From contig JBMNRD010000001.1 in assembly GCA_050944475.1 (NCBI GenBank), forward strand, positions 434,001 to 498,000: a stretch of 64,000 bases of DNA, written 5' to 3'. Source of the DNA: RGIG5612 sp050944475. GTDB taxonomy: Bacteria; Bacillota; Clostridia; Lachnospirales; Lachnospiraceae. Below are positions 34,939 through 44,559 of this stretch, in pieces. Each line of letters starts with the position of its first letter. Positions within the stretch are counted from its first letter, which is position 1. A program made the position numbers and the translations under genes. The notes below the pieces were generated by a model that saw only the letters and a list, made by a program, of their open reading frames with translations, had not been told where the DNA came from and made no database searches.

Positions 34939-36360
34939 ATGATGACGTTGGATTCAACGAAAAAAATTCATTTTATCGGTATTGGCGGAATCAGCATGAG
35001 CTCTCTTGCCAATATTCTGCTGTCTCGCGGGTACAAGGTTTCCGGCTCTGATTCAAAGGAATCCTTTCTTGTGGCAAAACTGCGAGATATGGGTGCAGTT
35101 GTTTATATCGGGCAACGGGCAGAAAATATCTCCCCTGATGTGGGCCTGGTAATTTATACCGCCGCCATCCACGATGACAATCCGGAGCTGCAGGCGGTTC
35201 GTTCCCTTGGCATCCCCGCCATCACCCGTGCAGATTTTCTCGGGCAGATAATGCGCGATTACCACTTGCCCATCTGTGTTTCCGGGACACACGGAAAAAC
35301 CACTACCACGTCCCTTATTTCCCAGGTTTTTTTAGATACCGGTGCTGACCCGACAGTCCTGTCCGGAGGCATAATTCCCGCTATCAACGGCAATATGCGA
35401 ATCGGCCATTCGGAGATTCTGATTGTCGAAGCATGCGAGTATGCCAACAGCTTCCATTCATTCTTTCCGAAGATTGCCGTCATTCTCAATGTAAGAGCCG
35501 ATCATCTCGATTTTTTCAACAGTATCGAGGATATCAGGGCGAGTTTCCTTAAATTTGCCCGGCTTATTCCGGAAAACGGGACTCTTGTAATAAACGGCGA
35601 AATAGATAACCTTGAATATTTCACCCGGAACCTTTCCTGCCGAATTGTAACTTTCGGCTCGGAAGGCAATTTTGATTATACCTCCAAAAATATCGGCTAT
35701 GATACTCTCGCATGCGGCAGATATGACCTTTTCCGGAATGATACCTGCCTCGGACGGGTTGAACTGTCCATTCCCGGCAAGCATAATATTTATAATTCTC
35801 TGGCCGCAGTTGCGGTTTGTGACATTTGCGGCATTGAAACCCGGGACATTATCGATTCCTTAAAGGCTTTCACCGGCGTTGAAAGACGATTCCAGTTAAA
35901 GGGACACTTCGGCGGCGTCACCATCGTGGACGACTATGCCCATCATCCGGATGAAATTGACGCCACTCTCAGCACTGCGGCTCTTTACCCGCATAAGAAG
36001 CTCTGGGTTGTATTCCAGCCCCATACCTATTCACGTACCGCCATACTCATGGACGAGTTCGCCGCCGCTCTGGCAAAAGCCGATGCGGTCGTCCTTCCGG
36101 ATATCTATGCCGCTCGCGAGGAAAATGTCTTCGGTGTTTCATCAAAAGACCTGAAGGAGCGGATAGAAATGCTGGGTACGGAATGCCATTATCTCCCTAC
36201 TTTCGATGAGGTTGAAAAATTTTTGCTGCAAAATTGTGTTGACGGAGACTTGTTGATAACAATGGGAGCGGGAGATGTTGTAAATATCGGAGATTCCCTG
36301 CTTGGGCCACAGGTTATCAACATTTTCAACAACTTTTCCGACGGTAAGAAGCTTCAATAA
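34939..36360 (+). CDS. murC: UDP-N-acetylmuramate--L-alanine ligase
   Basis: MurC adds the first amino acid, L-Ala, to UDP-MurNAc in peptidoglycan synthesis. The 473-residue protein has the N-terminal Rossmann block KIHFIGIGGISMSSLA, the ATP-binding CVSGTHGKTTTTS, the EACEYANSF segment and DDYAHHPDEI. Two adjacent ATGs follow an AGGGG ribosome site. It is followed by its own terminator, so it is a single-gene unit. Confidence 0.96.
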   Translation: MMTLDSTKKIHFIGIGGISMSSLANILLSRGYKVSGSDSKESFLVAKLRDMGAVVYIGQRAENISPDVGLVIYTAAIHDDNPELQAVRSLGIPAITRADFLGQIMRDYHLPICVSGTHGKTTTTSLISQVFLDTGADPTVLSGGIIPAINGNMRIGHSEILIVEACEYANSFHSFFPKIAVILNVRADHLDFFNSIEDIRASFLKFARLIPENGTLVINGEIDNLEYFTRNLSCRIVTFGSEGNFDYTSKNIGYDTLACGRYDLFRNDTCLGRVELSIPGKHNIYNSLAAVAVCDICGIETRDIIDSLKAFTGVERRFQLKGHFGGVTIVDDYAHHPDEIDATLSTAALYPHKKLWVVFQPHTYSRTAILMDEFAAALAKADAVVLPDIYAAREENVFGVSSKDLKERIEMLGTECHYLPTFDEVEKFLLQNCVDGDLLITMGAGDVVNIGDSLLGPQVINIFNNFSDGKKLQ

Positions 36361-36405
36361 TTTCCTGGCTTTTTATCTGAAAAAACCTGTATAACTCTTG
36401 ATTTT

Positions 36406-36441
36406 AAGCCATTCAAAACGCAATGGCTTTTTATTGTTTTT
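36406..36441 (+). terminator. Terminator after murC
   Basis: The arms AAGCCATT (36406-36413) and AATGGCTT (36422-36429) are followed by TTTATTGTTTTT, 45 nt after the murC stop. Confidence 0.75.
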
Positions 36442-36455
36442 CAAGATATTTTTTA

Positions 36456-36486
36456 TTGACATTTTGAACATTTTCCACATTATAAG
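36456..36486 (+). promoter_or_regulatory. Possible promoter of the dnaD-dnaC-prs unit
   Basis: TTGACA (36456-36461), a long 19-bp spacer and TATAAG (36481-36486). A second TTGACA occurs near 36553 but without a good -10. About 100 nt of otherwise featureless leader precede dnaD. Confidence 0.4.
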
Positions 36487-36587
36487 GTTCCTTGGACTTT
36501 TCGGAGTTTGCCTCAAAAATGTCCCCTTTTATTTATTTTTCGGCTATGATATATTGACAGCATCACTTCATGTAATAGGTAATACGT

Positions 36588-37697
36588 ATGAGCAATTTTC
36601 AACTGAAGCAGGAGGGGCTTGACAGCTCCACCGGCATACCGAACAACTTCATAGAGAACTATATGCCGACTGCCGCAGGTGAATTTGTCAAGATATATAT
36701 TTACCTTCTGAAGTGCGTAAATGAAAATCGCAACGAGCTGTCCATTTCACGATTGGCCGATGTCTTTAACAATACGGAGAAAGACACCATCCGTGCAATG
36801 AAATACTGGGAAAAGAAGGGACTGCTCAAGTTATCCTTTAATGAGGACGGATCCTTAAAGTCACTGATTCTGACTTCTGTCACTCCACAAGAAACCATGA
36901 TAACCAAAACCCCTGCCGAGGAGCTCATTGAGGAAAAAACACTTGAAGAAAAAACTCCTGCCGCAGAGGAACTGTATGCCGACACACCGAAACGGACCGC
37001 CTTTCCGGTTCAAAAACAATATTCCCGAAATGAACTGGACAGTTTTTCCGGAAATGAAGACAATTCCCTTCTGATATACGGGATTCAAAAGCTTCTGGGA
37101 CGGACTCTTAACAGTGCGGATATCAATACCATTATGTTTTTCCTGGACACGTTACATTTTCCGGAGGACTTGGTAGAGTATGTATTTGAATACTGTGTCA
37201 GTAAAAAGAAAACCGGCATACGCTATATAGAGAAAACCGGCATTGCCTGGGCTCAGCAGGGCATCAAGGATGTGGCAGGCGCCAAGCTTCTTAATGCCAT
37301 TTACTCGGAAAACTGCTATCCGGTCATGAAAGCCTTCGGGCTGACCGGGCGCAATCCTGCCAAGGAGGAAATCAGACATATCAACACCTGGATTATATCG
37401 TACGGTTTCAGTCTCGATATGATTATTGAAGCCTGCAACAGGACAATAAATACCATTCATAAGCCCAGTTTTGAATATGCCGATTCCATTCTCCGAAAAT
37501 GGAAAAATTCCGGCATACATACTCTTGAAGCGGTGAAAAAGGCCGACGAGGCATTCTCATCAAAGTCTGCCTCCCGGCATAAAAGTCCTGAAAAAGATAG
37601 GACGGGTGCCCTTGCTACAGGAAATAACGGTTTTAACGGTTTCCATCAGCGGACATATAACTACGATGAACTTGAAGCAAAACTAATAGGCAGATAG
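36588..37697 (+). CDS. DnaD-domain replication initiation protein
   Basis: The 369-residue protein has an N-terminal winged-helix region (about 25-95), a low-complexity Glu/Thr-rich linker (about 100-150) and two C-terminal DnaB/DnaD-type helical domains ending in YNYDELEAKL. DnaD-like proteins help load the replicative helicase in Firmicutes. The next gene, 12 nt away, is a DnaC/DnaI-type ATPase, which supports a primosome role. Confidence 0.88.
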   Translation: MSNFQLKQEGLDSSTGIPNNFIENYMPTAAGEFVKIYIYLLKCVNENRNELSISRLADVFNNTEKDTIRAMKYWEKKGLLKLSFNEDGSLKSLILTSVTPQETMITKTPAEELIEEKTLEEKTPAAEELYADTPKRTAFPVQKQYSRNELDSFSGNEDNSLLIYGIQKLLGRTLNSADINTIMFFLDTLHFPEDLVEYVFEYCVSKKKTGIRYIEKTGIAWAQQGIKDVAGAKLLNAIYSENCYPVMKAFGLTGRNPAKEEIRHINTWIISYGFSLDMIIEACNRTINTIHKPSFEYADSILRKWKNSGIHTLEAVKKADEAFSSKSASRHKSPEKDRTGALATGNNGFNGFHQRTYNYDELEAKLIGR

Positions 37698-37709
37698 ACG
37701 GAGCGGGAA

Positions 37710-38696
37710 ATGGGAATAACTCAGCAGGCCTACGAAGAAATAATAAAAGAATACGAAGAACAAAGACTCCTGAATGATTATAACCTGGATAAGCGACGAG
37801 CGGCCATTATGCAGGCCATTCCTTCTCTGGAAGGCATCGAAAATGAGATTACCTCCCTGTATGTGAAAAGAGCGCTCTGCCGACTGAATAATCCCTCTGA
37901 GGCTACCGATGAGGAACTGGCAGGACATATCGCAAAATTGAATGCCCAAAAAAGTCGGCTCCTGAATGAGGCCGGCTTTTCCGTGGAGGACCTCAATCTG
38001 CATTATCTCTGTGTCCTTTGCGAGGATACGGGTTATGTGGATAACAAACCCTGCAGCTGCTTCCGGGCAAAGATTATAGAAAAGCTCTATGACAATTCCC
38101 ACATTCGCAGCATTCTTGAAAGGGAAAACTTTAATACATATTCTTTTAAATATTATTCCGATGAAGAAGCGGTTACCAACGACGGAAAGACTCCTTTGGA
38201 TGTTGCAAAGGATGCTGTGGGCAAGGCGCTCACCTTTATTAAGGAATTCCCCGCATCTTCCTCCAACCTGTACATATGCGGAGACACCGGTGTGGGCAAA
38301 ACTTTCCTCGTAAACTGCATCGCCCGGGAACTGATAAATGCAGGATACTCCGTTATTTATCTCTCCTCGATCAGACTGTTCGAAATCCTTGCGGACAATG
38401 TTTTCGGCAGGCAGGAAGCAAACGAGCTTCCCGCTAAACTCATTTATGACTGCGATTTGCTGATAATAGATGATCTGGGAACCGAAATGGTCAACTCCTT
38501 TACCCAGACCCAGTTGTTTGACTGTATTAATGAGCGCTACCTGCGCGAACGAAATACCATCATCTCCTCAAATCTTTCGGTAAAGCAGCTGCAGGCGGTT
38601 TATTCCGAGCGGGTTTTCTCCCGGATAACCAGTAACTATTCAATAATAAAGCTCTTTGGTGACGATATCAGGATAAAAAAGGCATTGGAGGTTTGA
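37710..38696 (+). CDS. DnaC/DnaI-type helicase-loader AAA+ ATPase
   Basis: The 328-residue protein has an N-terminal region with a Cys cluster (CVLCEDTGYVDNKPCSCF, about 110-127) that resembles the zinc-binding part of DnaI. A C-terminal AAA+ domain follows with Walker A CGDTGVGKTFL, Walker B LLIIDDLGTE and an Arg finger region NLSVKQL...RVFSRI. It is predicted to load DnaB helicase with the preceding DnaD-like protein. Confidence 0.9.
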   Translation: MGITQQAYEEIIKEYEEQRLLNDYNLDKRRAAIMQAIPSLEGIENEITSLYVKRALCRLNNPSEATDEELAGHIAKLNAQKSRLLNEAGFSVEDLNLHYLCVLCEDTGYVDNKPCSCFRAKIIEKLYDNSHIRSILERENFNTYSFKYYSDEEAVTNDGKTPLDVAKDAVGKALTFIKEFPASSSNLYICGDTGVGKTFLVNCIARELINAGYSVIYLSSIRLFEILADNVFGRQEANELPAKLIYDCDLLIIDDLGTEMVNSFTQTQLFDCINERYLRERNTIISSNLSVKQLQAVYSERVFSRITSNYSIIKLFGDDIRIKKALEV

Positions 38697-38702
38697 TTAA
38701 TT

Positions 38703-39884
38703 ATGTTACAAGAAGAAATTGTAATCAACTCAATCCCTGTCGGTACTCTTGGGATAATAGCTATGAAAGGCTGCGAAGCTCTTGCAAACAGTGTGGATTA
38801 TTATCTTTCCACATGGCGGCGGAATCGGGAAAGCGAGCACAAGGAAACCATTGTTCTTTCCGGCTATGAAAGGGAGTCTTACCTTATCAGAACCGACATC
38901 CCGCGCTTCGGTTCGGGGGAAGCCAAGGGAATGATTCTTGACTCTGTCCGCGGAATGGATATTTTTATCATTGTAGACGTATGTAATAACAGCATCGAAT
39001 ACACGATGTCCGGTAAACCGAACCGCATGTCTCCCGACGACCATTTTCAAGACCTGAAGCGAATCATTGCCGCAATCGGCGGCAAGGCAAACCGCATTAC
39101 CGTTCTTATGCCGTTCCTTTATGAGGGCAGACAGCACAGAAGGGCTACCAGAGAATCCTTAGATTGCGCGATAGCCCTTGAGGAGCTCTATGCGATGGGG
39201 GTAGACAATATTGTTACCTTCGATGCACATGACCCGAGGGTAATCAACGCCGCGCCGCTCAACAGCTTCGAAAATATCAGGCCTTCCTATCAGTTTCTTA
39301 AATACCTGTGCAAGTTTGAAAAAGACATCAAGTTTGATAAGGACCACCTGTTGATGATAAGCCCCGATGAGGGAGCCATGGACAGATCTATCTTCTTTGC
39401 CAGTGTTTTGGGAATCGACATGGGCATGTTTTATAAACGGCGGGATTATTCCACCATTATCAGCGGCGTCAATCCCATTGTTGCCCATGAATACCTTGGA
39501 ACAAGTCCCGAAGGCAAGGATGTCATCATCGTTGACGACATGATTTCTTCAGGCGGAAGCATGCTGGAGACTGCCAAAAAACTGAAAAAGAGGGGCGCAA
39601 AAGATGTGTACATTTTTTCAACGTTCGGCCTGTTTACCCATGGCTTTGAAAAATTTGATGCCGCATATAAGGAGGGTCTGTTCAAGCGGGTGCTGACCAC
39701 CAACGGAACCTACCAGCCGCCGGAGCTGCTGGCAAAGGATTATTACATCAGCGTTGACATCAGTAAATATATTTCGTACCTTGTGGATACCCTGAACCAC
39801 AATGCCTCCATAAGTGATTTGCTGGATCCCTCCGGTAAAATCAAAACACTCCTTGAAAACTATAACAAGGAAAATGGACATTAA
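38703..39884 (+). CDS. prs: Ribose-phosphate pyrophosphokinase (long clostridial form)
   Basis: PRPP synthase makes PRPP from ribose-5-phosphate and ATP for nucleotide, His and Trp synthesis. The 393-residue protein is longer than the usual 310-320. It keeps the PRPP loop VIIVDDMISSGGS (D278, D279), the NRITVLMPFLYEGRQHRR block and the TFDAHDPR metal/ATP motif. The extra residues are mainly N-terminal and near 200-225. Its ribosome site GGAGG lies inside the end of the preceding gene, so it is coupled to the helicase-loader gene. Confidence 0.9.
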   Translation: MLQEEIVINSIPVGTLGIIAMKGCEALANSVDYYLSTWRRNRESEHKETIVLSGYERESYLIRTDIPRFGSGEAKGMILDSVRGMDIFIIVDVCNNSIEYTMSGKPNRMSPDDHFQDLKRIIAAIGGKANRITVLMPFLYEGRQHRRATRESLDCAIALEELYAMGVDNIVTFDAHDPRVINAAPLNSFENIRPSYQFLKYLCKFEKDIKFDKDHLLMISPDEGAMDRSIFFASVLGIDMGMFYKRRDYSTIISGVNPIVAHEYLGTSPEGKDVIIVDDMISSGGSMLETAKKLKKRGAKDVYIFSTFGLFTHGFEKFDAAYKEGLFKRVLTTNGTYQPPELLAKDYYISVDISKYISYLVDTLNHNASISDLLDPSGKIKTLLENYNKENGH

Positions 39885-39941
39885 ACATAGCGGTCGGCCC
39901 GTTGTCGCCTTGAAAAAGGGCGGCCGTTTATTGCATGAATT

Positions 39942-40724
39942 ATGAACTCTGTTTTAAAAATTATACTTCGAATATTGCTGATCTCAGTCGGAATTGTTTT
40001 CTTCCTCTGGTTCTTTGTTCCCCCTTTTCGTACAGGAAACTTTCACATCGGAAGCTATACCGGCACCGCCCTTTCCGTTGCAGTACTGGCATATGGAATT
40101 TTATTTGATAAAATCAATGCCCTGATTTCCCGCATCTGGCGTCACTTCCTCGGCAAATGTGTTCTCGGTCTTATCGTACTTGTCCTGGTTGCCATTCTCG
40201 GTCTTGCTGTTGCCTGTATGGTTGCTATGGGCTCGGGGTATAATAAGTCTGCCCCCCCAAAGTCAACCGTGGTTGTTCTCGGCTGTCACGTCTACCCCAG
40301 CGGTCCTTCCCGTACCCTGCGTGCACGTCTGAACTCCGCTTATGACTATCTGATTGACAACCCGGACTCCTGCTGCATCGTCTGCGGCGGACAGGGAAAT
40401 AACGAACCGTGTACGGAGGCCTCAGCGATGTATGAATATCTGACGGACAAAGGTATCGACCCCGCGCGGCTTTTTCTGGAGGACACATCAACAGATACCC
40501 TTGAAAATCTTCGCAATGCCCGGGCCATCATCAATGAAAACAACCTGAATCCGCAAGTCTCAATTGTTACAAACGACTACCATATGTACAGAGCACTTCG
40601 CTATGCGACCTCCACGGGTTATGAAAATCCCGGCGCTATCTCTACCCCCACCCTTTGGTGGCTCTTTCCGGGCTTTTATATCCGGGAAATGTACGGAATA
40701 CTGGAAATGTGGATTCTGCGGTAG
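39942..40724 (+). CDS. DUF218 / YdcF-SanA-like membrane protein
   Basis: The 260-residue protein has three N-terminal membrane segments (about 5-27, 38-55 and 69-95) and a DUF218 domain with VVVLGCHVYPSGPSRTLRARL and TSTDTLENLRNAR. DUF218 proteins are linked to envelope integrity and vancomycin permeability in other bacteria, and the biochemical role is unknown. An imperfect GC-rich hairpin separates it from prs. It is convergent with the next gene (4-nt gap). Confidence 0.85.
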   Translation: MNSVLKIILRILLISVGIVFFLWFFVPPFRTGNFHIGSYTGTALSVAVLAYGILFDKINALISRIWRHFLGKCVLGLIVLVLVAILGLAVACMVAMGSGYNKSAPPKSTVVVLGCHVYPSGPSRTLRARLNSAYDYLIDNPDSCCIVCGGQGNNEPCTEASAMYEYLTDKGIDPARLFLEDTSTDTLENLRNARAIINENNLNPQVSIVTNDYHMYRALRYATSTGYENPGAISTPTLWWLFPGFYIREMYGILEMWILR

Positions 40725-40728
40725 TTTC

Positions 40729-41658
40729 TTATTCTTCAAAGATTTTGTCCGGGTTAAAGCCCATGAAGTTTCTGCCTTTTCTTACGGTCACTCTTTTCCT
40801 TGGCAACTCACCCGGCACCGCTGCCGGCGGGTCGGGAATCTTTGGCGTTTTGCTGAGCGGAAGCGGCTCCCCCCAGAAACTCGGGATTCTCACCGGGCTG
40901 TAATTACCCTTTAAAATATCCTCACACATTTCAATTATTGTCGGGAGACAATCCTCATCCAGCGGAGCACCGAGAGCTCTGAAATCATGGTGTCCGTTCC
41001 AGATGCCGTCATATCTGTCAGACATAGCTTGAATACGCTTCAGGTACCGCAGCATGGTCTCAATCGGTACGGCACCTGCTCCTAAATTGAAGTTAACGGC
41101 ATCACCGGCAATAAGCGTTTTTGTTTTTTCATCAAGGAAAACCATTGCCCCTTCCGAATGCCCCGGACATTCATAAGCCGTAACAATCCTGTCGCCCAGA
41201 TCAAACTGTTGCCCGTCATGAAGGTAGTTGATCTTCGGCATTTTCTCATCCGGCCCCGGCTCCCTTAAATCCACCTCTATGTCATAGCCATATAGCCTGA
41301 ACATATTGTACGGGGCACCTATGGCCCCTTTCTGTCTTTGAGCAATACGCTCTGTATCGTACACGCGCCGCTCAAGACTCTGCGGCATCGGCTTATCCGC
41401 ATCCGCAGGATGAATCCATACCTCTTCAAACTCCCTTGCATGTGCTGTATGGTCAATGTGGCCATGGGAAATTACCGCAATCAGCGGCTTGTCGGTTATC
41501 ATTTCGATGGCTCCGCGCAAATCACCGATTCCCATTCCAAGATCTACAACCATAGCCTTTTCTGAACCTATCAACAAGAAAATACTTGCGCAATCGAATT
41601 CATCGATTTCCCAGGTATCCTTCTTAAATTGAACCATTGGAAACAATTTTGTCAGCAT
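40729..41658 (-). CDS. Metallo-beta-lactamase-fold hydrolase
   Basis: The 309-residue protein has the MBL zinc motif SHGHIDH, CPGHSEGAMVF and the metal Asp in LIAGDAVNF. ATG 41658 follows AAAGGGGG; an upstream in-frame start at 41748 has no ribosome site. The substrate is unknown. It is co-directional with a second MBL gene 70 nt upstream, with low similarity but the same layout, suggesting an old duplication. Confidence 0.87.
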   Translation of the reverse strand: MLTKLFPMVQFKKDTWEIDEFDCASIFLLIGSEKAMVVDLGMGIGDLRGAIEMITDKPLIAVISHGHIDHTAHAREFEEVWIHPADADKPMPQSLERRVYDTERIAQRQKGAIGAPYNMFRLYGYDIEVDLREPGPDEKMPKINYLHDGQQFDLGDRIVTAYECPGHSEGAMVFLDEKTKTLIAGDAVNFNLGAGAVPIETMLRYLKRIQAMSDRYDGIWNGHHDFRALGAPLDEDCLPTIIEMCEDILKGNYSPVRIPSFWGEPLPLSKTPKIPDPPAAVPGELPRKRVTVRKGRNFMGFNPDKIFEE

Positions 41659-41728
41659 GTTTCCCCCTTTCCGGAATGCCCTTAAGGCTTCATGCGCGAT
41701 AAATATTGAAACTATAAAAATGCAAACT

Positions 41729-42613
41729 CTACAACAAATCCATATCAAAAATAATCCTTGCGCCGTCCGATTCGTAGCAATGCAGTCTGCCCGGCGGAGT
41801 ATCCTTGCCGGCGCCGCCGTCGCCTTTACGGGGAGCTATGCGATCATATACAATCTCCCCGTTGGGGCCCGGAGGCATCTCTCGCGGCCCGCCTATACGT
41901 GGCTTGGCAGGCTCACCGTGATTGCCTTCCAATATTGCCTTGGCGCAATTGTAGTAATTTTGAATCATTTCTTTCGGGAGTTCTCCTCCTCCGGAGAAAA
42001 TCCTGTCGTAATCATTGCTGTGTGCCAGCAGCTTCTCCATATACCCGAAAAACGTTGCCACGGGGACTTTTAAAATCTTGCCCATCGGCATCAATTCGTC
42101 TCCGATAAACAATATCCTCTCCTTATAGTCAAGGATTGCTATCCCGTCCGGAGTATGGTCGGGAATCCAGAATAATTCCAGCTTTCTGTTGCCAAGTTCA
42201 TATGTGTCCCCGTCGTAAACGGCAACTTTTTCATAGTCCCTCGGGAAATCTATTCCCTCAAAGCTTGCATAGGGAATTGTCGCATAATCAAATGCCTCCG
42301 GATGCATATAGGACTTCTCGAAATACGAGTTGCCCGCCGTATGGTCAAAATGATGATGGGTATTAATAGTGTTTCTTACCGGCTTATCGGTTAAAGTCTG
42401 CAGAAATTCCCTGATGTTTCCCGCTCCGTAGCCCGTGTCAATGCTTATGCCCTCATTGTCACCAACCAAAAAATAGGAAAAATCTCCGGATGAAAGTATC
42501 TGCCATGTATTCGGGGCAATCTCTTTGGCCTGAAAAAAAGGCTCATCCATTGGAGAAAATGTTCCGTCCGGATTTGCAATCAATATATCGCGCTTGCAAG
42601 AAAAATCAATCAT
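41729..42613 (-). CDS. Metallo-beta-lactamase-fold hydrolase
   Basis: The 294-residue protein has the zinc motif NTHHHFDHTAG and IPDHTPDGIAI, with the metal Asp in LFIGDEL. It has no signal peptide. ATG 42613 follows GGAAGG. The leader upstream is extremely A-rich on the coding strand. It is probably transcribed with the downstream MBL gene. Confidence 0.87.
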   Translation of the reverse strand: MIDFSCKRDILIANPDGTFSPMDEPFFQAKEIAPNTWQILSSGDFSYFLVGDNEGISIDTGYGAGNIREFLQTLTDKPVRNTINTHHHFDHTAGNSYFEKSYMHPEAFDYATIPYASFEGIDFPRDYEKVAVYDGDTYELGNRKLELFWIPDHTPDGIAILDYKERILFIGDELMPMGKILKVPVATFFGYMEKLLAHSNDYDRIFSGGGELPKEMIQNYYNCAKAILEGNHGEPAKPRIGGPREMPPGPNGEIVYDRIAPRKGDGGAGKDTPPGRLHCYESDGARIIFDMDLL

Positions 42614-42779
42614 TGTTTTTTCCTTCCTGTTTTATTTTTTCTTTATTTTTCTTTGTTTTTTCTCTTTTGCTTTATTTTTTTGTTTTGCTTCGTTTTTTTA
42701 TTTTTGCTCTTTTTTTATTTCTGTCTTTTGTCTGTTTTGCCTGCTTATTTTTCCAGCCTGTAATTTCTTACCGTAATAA
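42614..42779. other. Strand-asymmetric T-rich (coding-strand A-rich) stretch
   Basis: The region between the MBL gene and the membrane-protein gene is nearly all T on the plus strand with scattered C and G. On the minus strand it forms a long A/purine-rich leader before the MBL gene. No terminator-like hairpin is seen, and short open frames here are compositional. Confidence 0.6.
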
Positions 42780-43463
42780 TTACCGCATTTCATACAATTC
42801 CCCTGCGGGCAGCTTGGTTTCATTCGGCTCTTCGTGATAGGTAACCTTGTTTTCAACAAAATAAATCGCAGCAGCGCAAAATGCCGCTGCCATATCCATT
42901 CCGGCACATATTAGACTCTGCCTGATTTCCAAACCTGTAACAATGGTAAAACCTGCTATAACAATAGAGGTGGTCCCCTCAACTGCCGCACTTATAATAG
43001 ACATTTGTTTTAATCTTTTCGTGCTGGACTCGTAATCCCATAAGGTCATTTTCCTCGGAACCGTAATATATATAACAAGCATTACGGTTAGCAGAAACAG
43101 GCAGACTATTGCGGGGAGACCCGGAATGGCCACCACCCAGTGCTTATTTGCCGGAATGTCTTGAATCATTGCAAAAACGTACATAAAAATGCTTGCCGAG
43201 GTCAACAGAGCATAGAGCAAGCGCACCAGCCAATAATTGCGTCCCTTTAAGTCACTCACAATCCAGGGTTTGGTATAAAAACGCTGAATAGTCCGGCGTC
43301 CTTTTTCATTTACATTGCGAACTTCTGTGTAGCCACGGAAGTAGTTGTGGTAATTTTTGCTGTGACTTCTGTTCGGTCTTGCGTCCGGCAGACGAAAAGC
43401 CTCCGGCCTGTCACCCCTGACTCCGTAAATGTCGGTTTTGTCACGTTTTTTTCTCAGTCCCAA
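42780..43463 (-). CDS. Hypothetical membrane protein
   Basis: The 227-residue protein is not recognised. It has a basic, Arg/Asn-rich N-terminal cytoplasmic part (about 1-75) and four hydrophobic segments (about 79-101, 109-131, 152-176 and 182-202). The start is TTG 43463, six nt after GGAGG. Its neighbours give no clear hint. Confidence 0.7.
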   Translation of the reverse strand: MGLRKKRDKTDIYGVRGDRPEAFRLPDARPNRSHSKNYHNYFRGYTEVRNVNEKGRRTIQRFYTKPWIVSDLKGRNYWLVRLLYALLTSASIFMYVFAMIQDIPANKHWVVAIPGLPAIVCLFLLTVMLVIYITVPRKMTLWDYESSTKRLKQMSIISAAVEGTTSIVIAGFTIVTGLEIRQSLICAGMDMAAAFCAAAIYFVENKVTYHEEPNETKLPAGELYEMR

Positions 43464-43534
43464 TTCCGGCCTCCATAGATTTGATTCATTTATTATACAT
43501 CAAATCGTTTTTCGTACATTAAAGCCCCATATAT

Positions 43535-43572
43535 GCGGATTTCCCTTCGCCGAAAGGGTTAGGGAAGTCCGC
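43535..43572. other. Long imperfect hairpin downstream of oppF
   Basis: The 12-nt arms GCGGATTTCCCT and AGGGAAGTCCGC pair with a single G-T mismatch, and an alternative inner stem (CCCTT/AAGGG) is possible. It lies 38 nt after the oppF stop but has no U tract on either strand. Confidence 0.5.
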
Positions 43573-43609
43573 AAAAGAAACTTATATCACATCTCAAGGA
43601 GGAAAAAGC

Positions 43610-44557
43610 TCAATTTATTTCGTTAACCCTGCAACAGGAAACGAAGTGCCCCGGAGAAGCTTCAATCAGTTCCTGCGGTTCGTAACAACGCTCGATTGTA
43701 TGCGGGCACCTCGGGGCAAATCTGCAGCCCGGCTTCGGATTAATCGCGGAAGTAATCTCCCCCTTCAGCTGAACCCTCTTCATCGGATTGTCCAGATCGA
43801 TTGAAGGAATAGCTGACAAAAGCGCCTTGGTATACGGATGAAGCGGCATCAGAAACATTTCCTTGGACGGAGAGGTTTCAACCATCTGTCCGAGATACAT
43901 TACACATATGTCATCGGAAATATGCCTCACAACCGACAAATCGTGCGTTACAAACATGTATGTCAGTCCAAGCATTTCCTGGAGGTCCATTAACAAATTC
44001 AGAACCTGCGCCTGTATGGAAACGTCCAGAGCCGAAACAGGCTCATCGCACATTATGAAATCCGGACGAAGCGCCAGAGCCCTGGCAATACCGACCCTTT
44101 GACGACGGCCGCCATCCATTTCATGCGGATATGCCATGCGCAGACGATCCTCAATGCCTACAAGGTCCATCAGCTCCTCGGTTCTGGCATCAATCTCCGC
44201 ACGTTTGAAGCGACGCGCCTCCTCCAGCGGCTCTCTGATGGTCTCGTCAACGCAAAATCGCGGATTCAGCGAAGAATACGGGTCCTGAAAGACAACACTG
44301 ACTCTTTCGCGCAAGCGCCTAAGGTCCTTGCCCCTTGCATTGGTGATATCCTCGCCCTCTAACAACACCTGTCCGGCGGTTGCATCAAGAAGGCGGATAA
44401 TTGTTCTGCCCAGAGTGGATTTGCCGCAGCCGGATTCTCCGACTATGCCCATTGTACGTCCCTTTTCTATCTTAAAGGTTACATCATCGACGGCATGGTT
44501 AACTCCGGCTGCGACATCGAAATACTTTTTCAGGTGATTAATTTCAAGAAAGGCCAT
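43610..44557 (-). CDS. oppF: Oligopeptide/dipeptide ABC transporter ATP-binding protein (OppF/DppF type)
   Basis: The 315-residue ABC ATPase has Walker A GESGCGKST, a signature-region MDGGRRQRVGIARAL (usual LSGGQxQR reads MDGGRRQR) and Walker B FIMCDEPVSALD. The C-terminal oligo_HPY extension carries Cys (GCRFAPRCPH...RC...CC) as in 4Fe-4S-containing Dpp/Opp ATPases. It pairs with OppD and is the last gene of the opp operon, 2 nt from oppD. Confidence 0.92.
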   Translation of the reverse strand: MAFLEINHLKKYFDVAAGVNHAVDDVTFKIEKGRTMGIVGESGCGKSTLGRTIIRLLDATAGQVLLEGEDITNARGKDLRRLRERVSVVFQDPYSSLNPRFCVDETIREPLEEARRFKRAEIDARTEELMDLVGIEDRLRMAYPHEMDGGRRQRVGIARALALRPDFIMCDEPVSALDVSIQAQVLNLLMDLQEMLGLTYMFVTHDLSVVRHISDDICVMYLGQMVETSPSKEMFLMPLHPYTKALLSAIPSIDLDNPMKRVQLKGEITSAINPKPGCRFAPRCPHTIERCYEPQELIEASPGHFVSCCRVNEIN

Positions 44558-44559
44558 TA

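Noticed and set aside
39890..39932. A terminator between prs and the DUF218 gene.
   Set aside because: The GC-rich arms pair only with a bulge, and the T tract is short; too weak to call.
42490..42837. Phe/Leu-rich plus-strand frames that look like small membrane peptides.
   Set aside because: They are a product of the T-rich composition, with no ribosome site, and overlap the MBL gene's coding and leader sequence.
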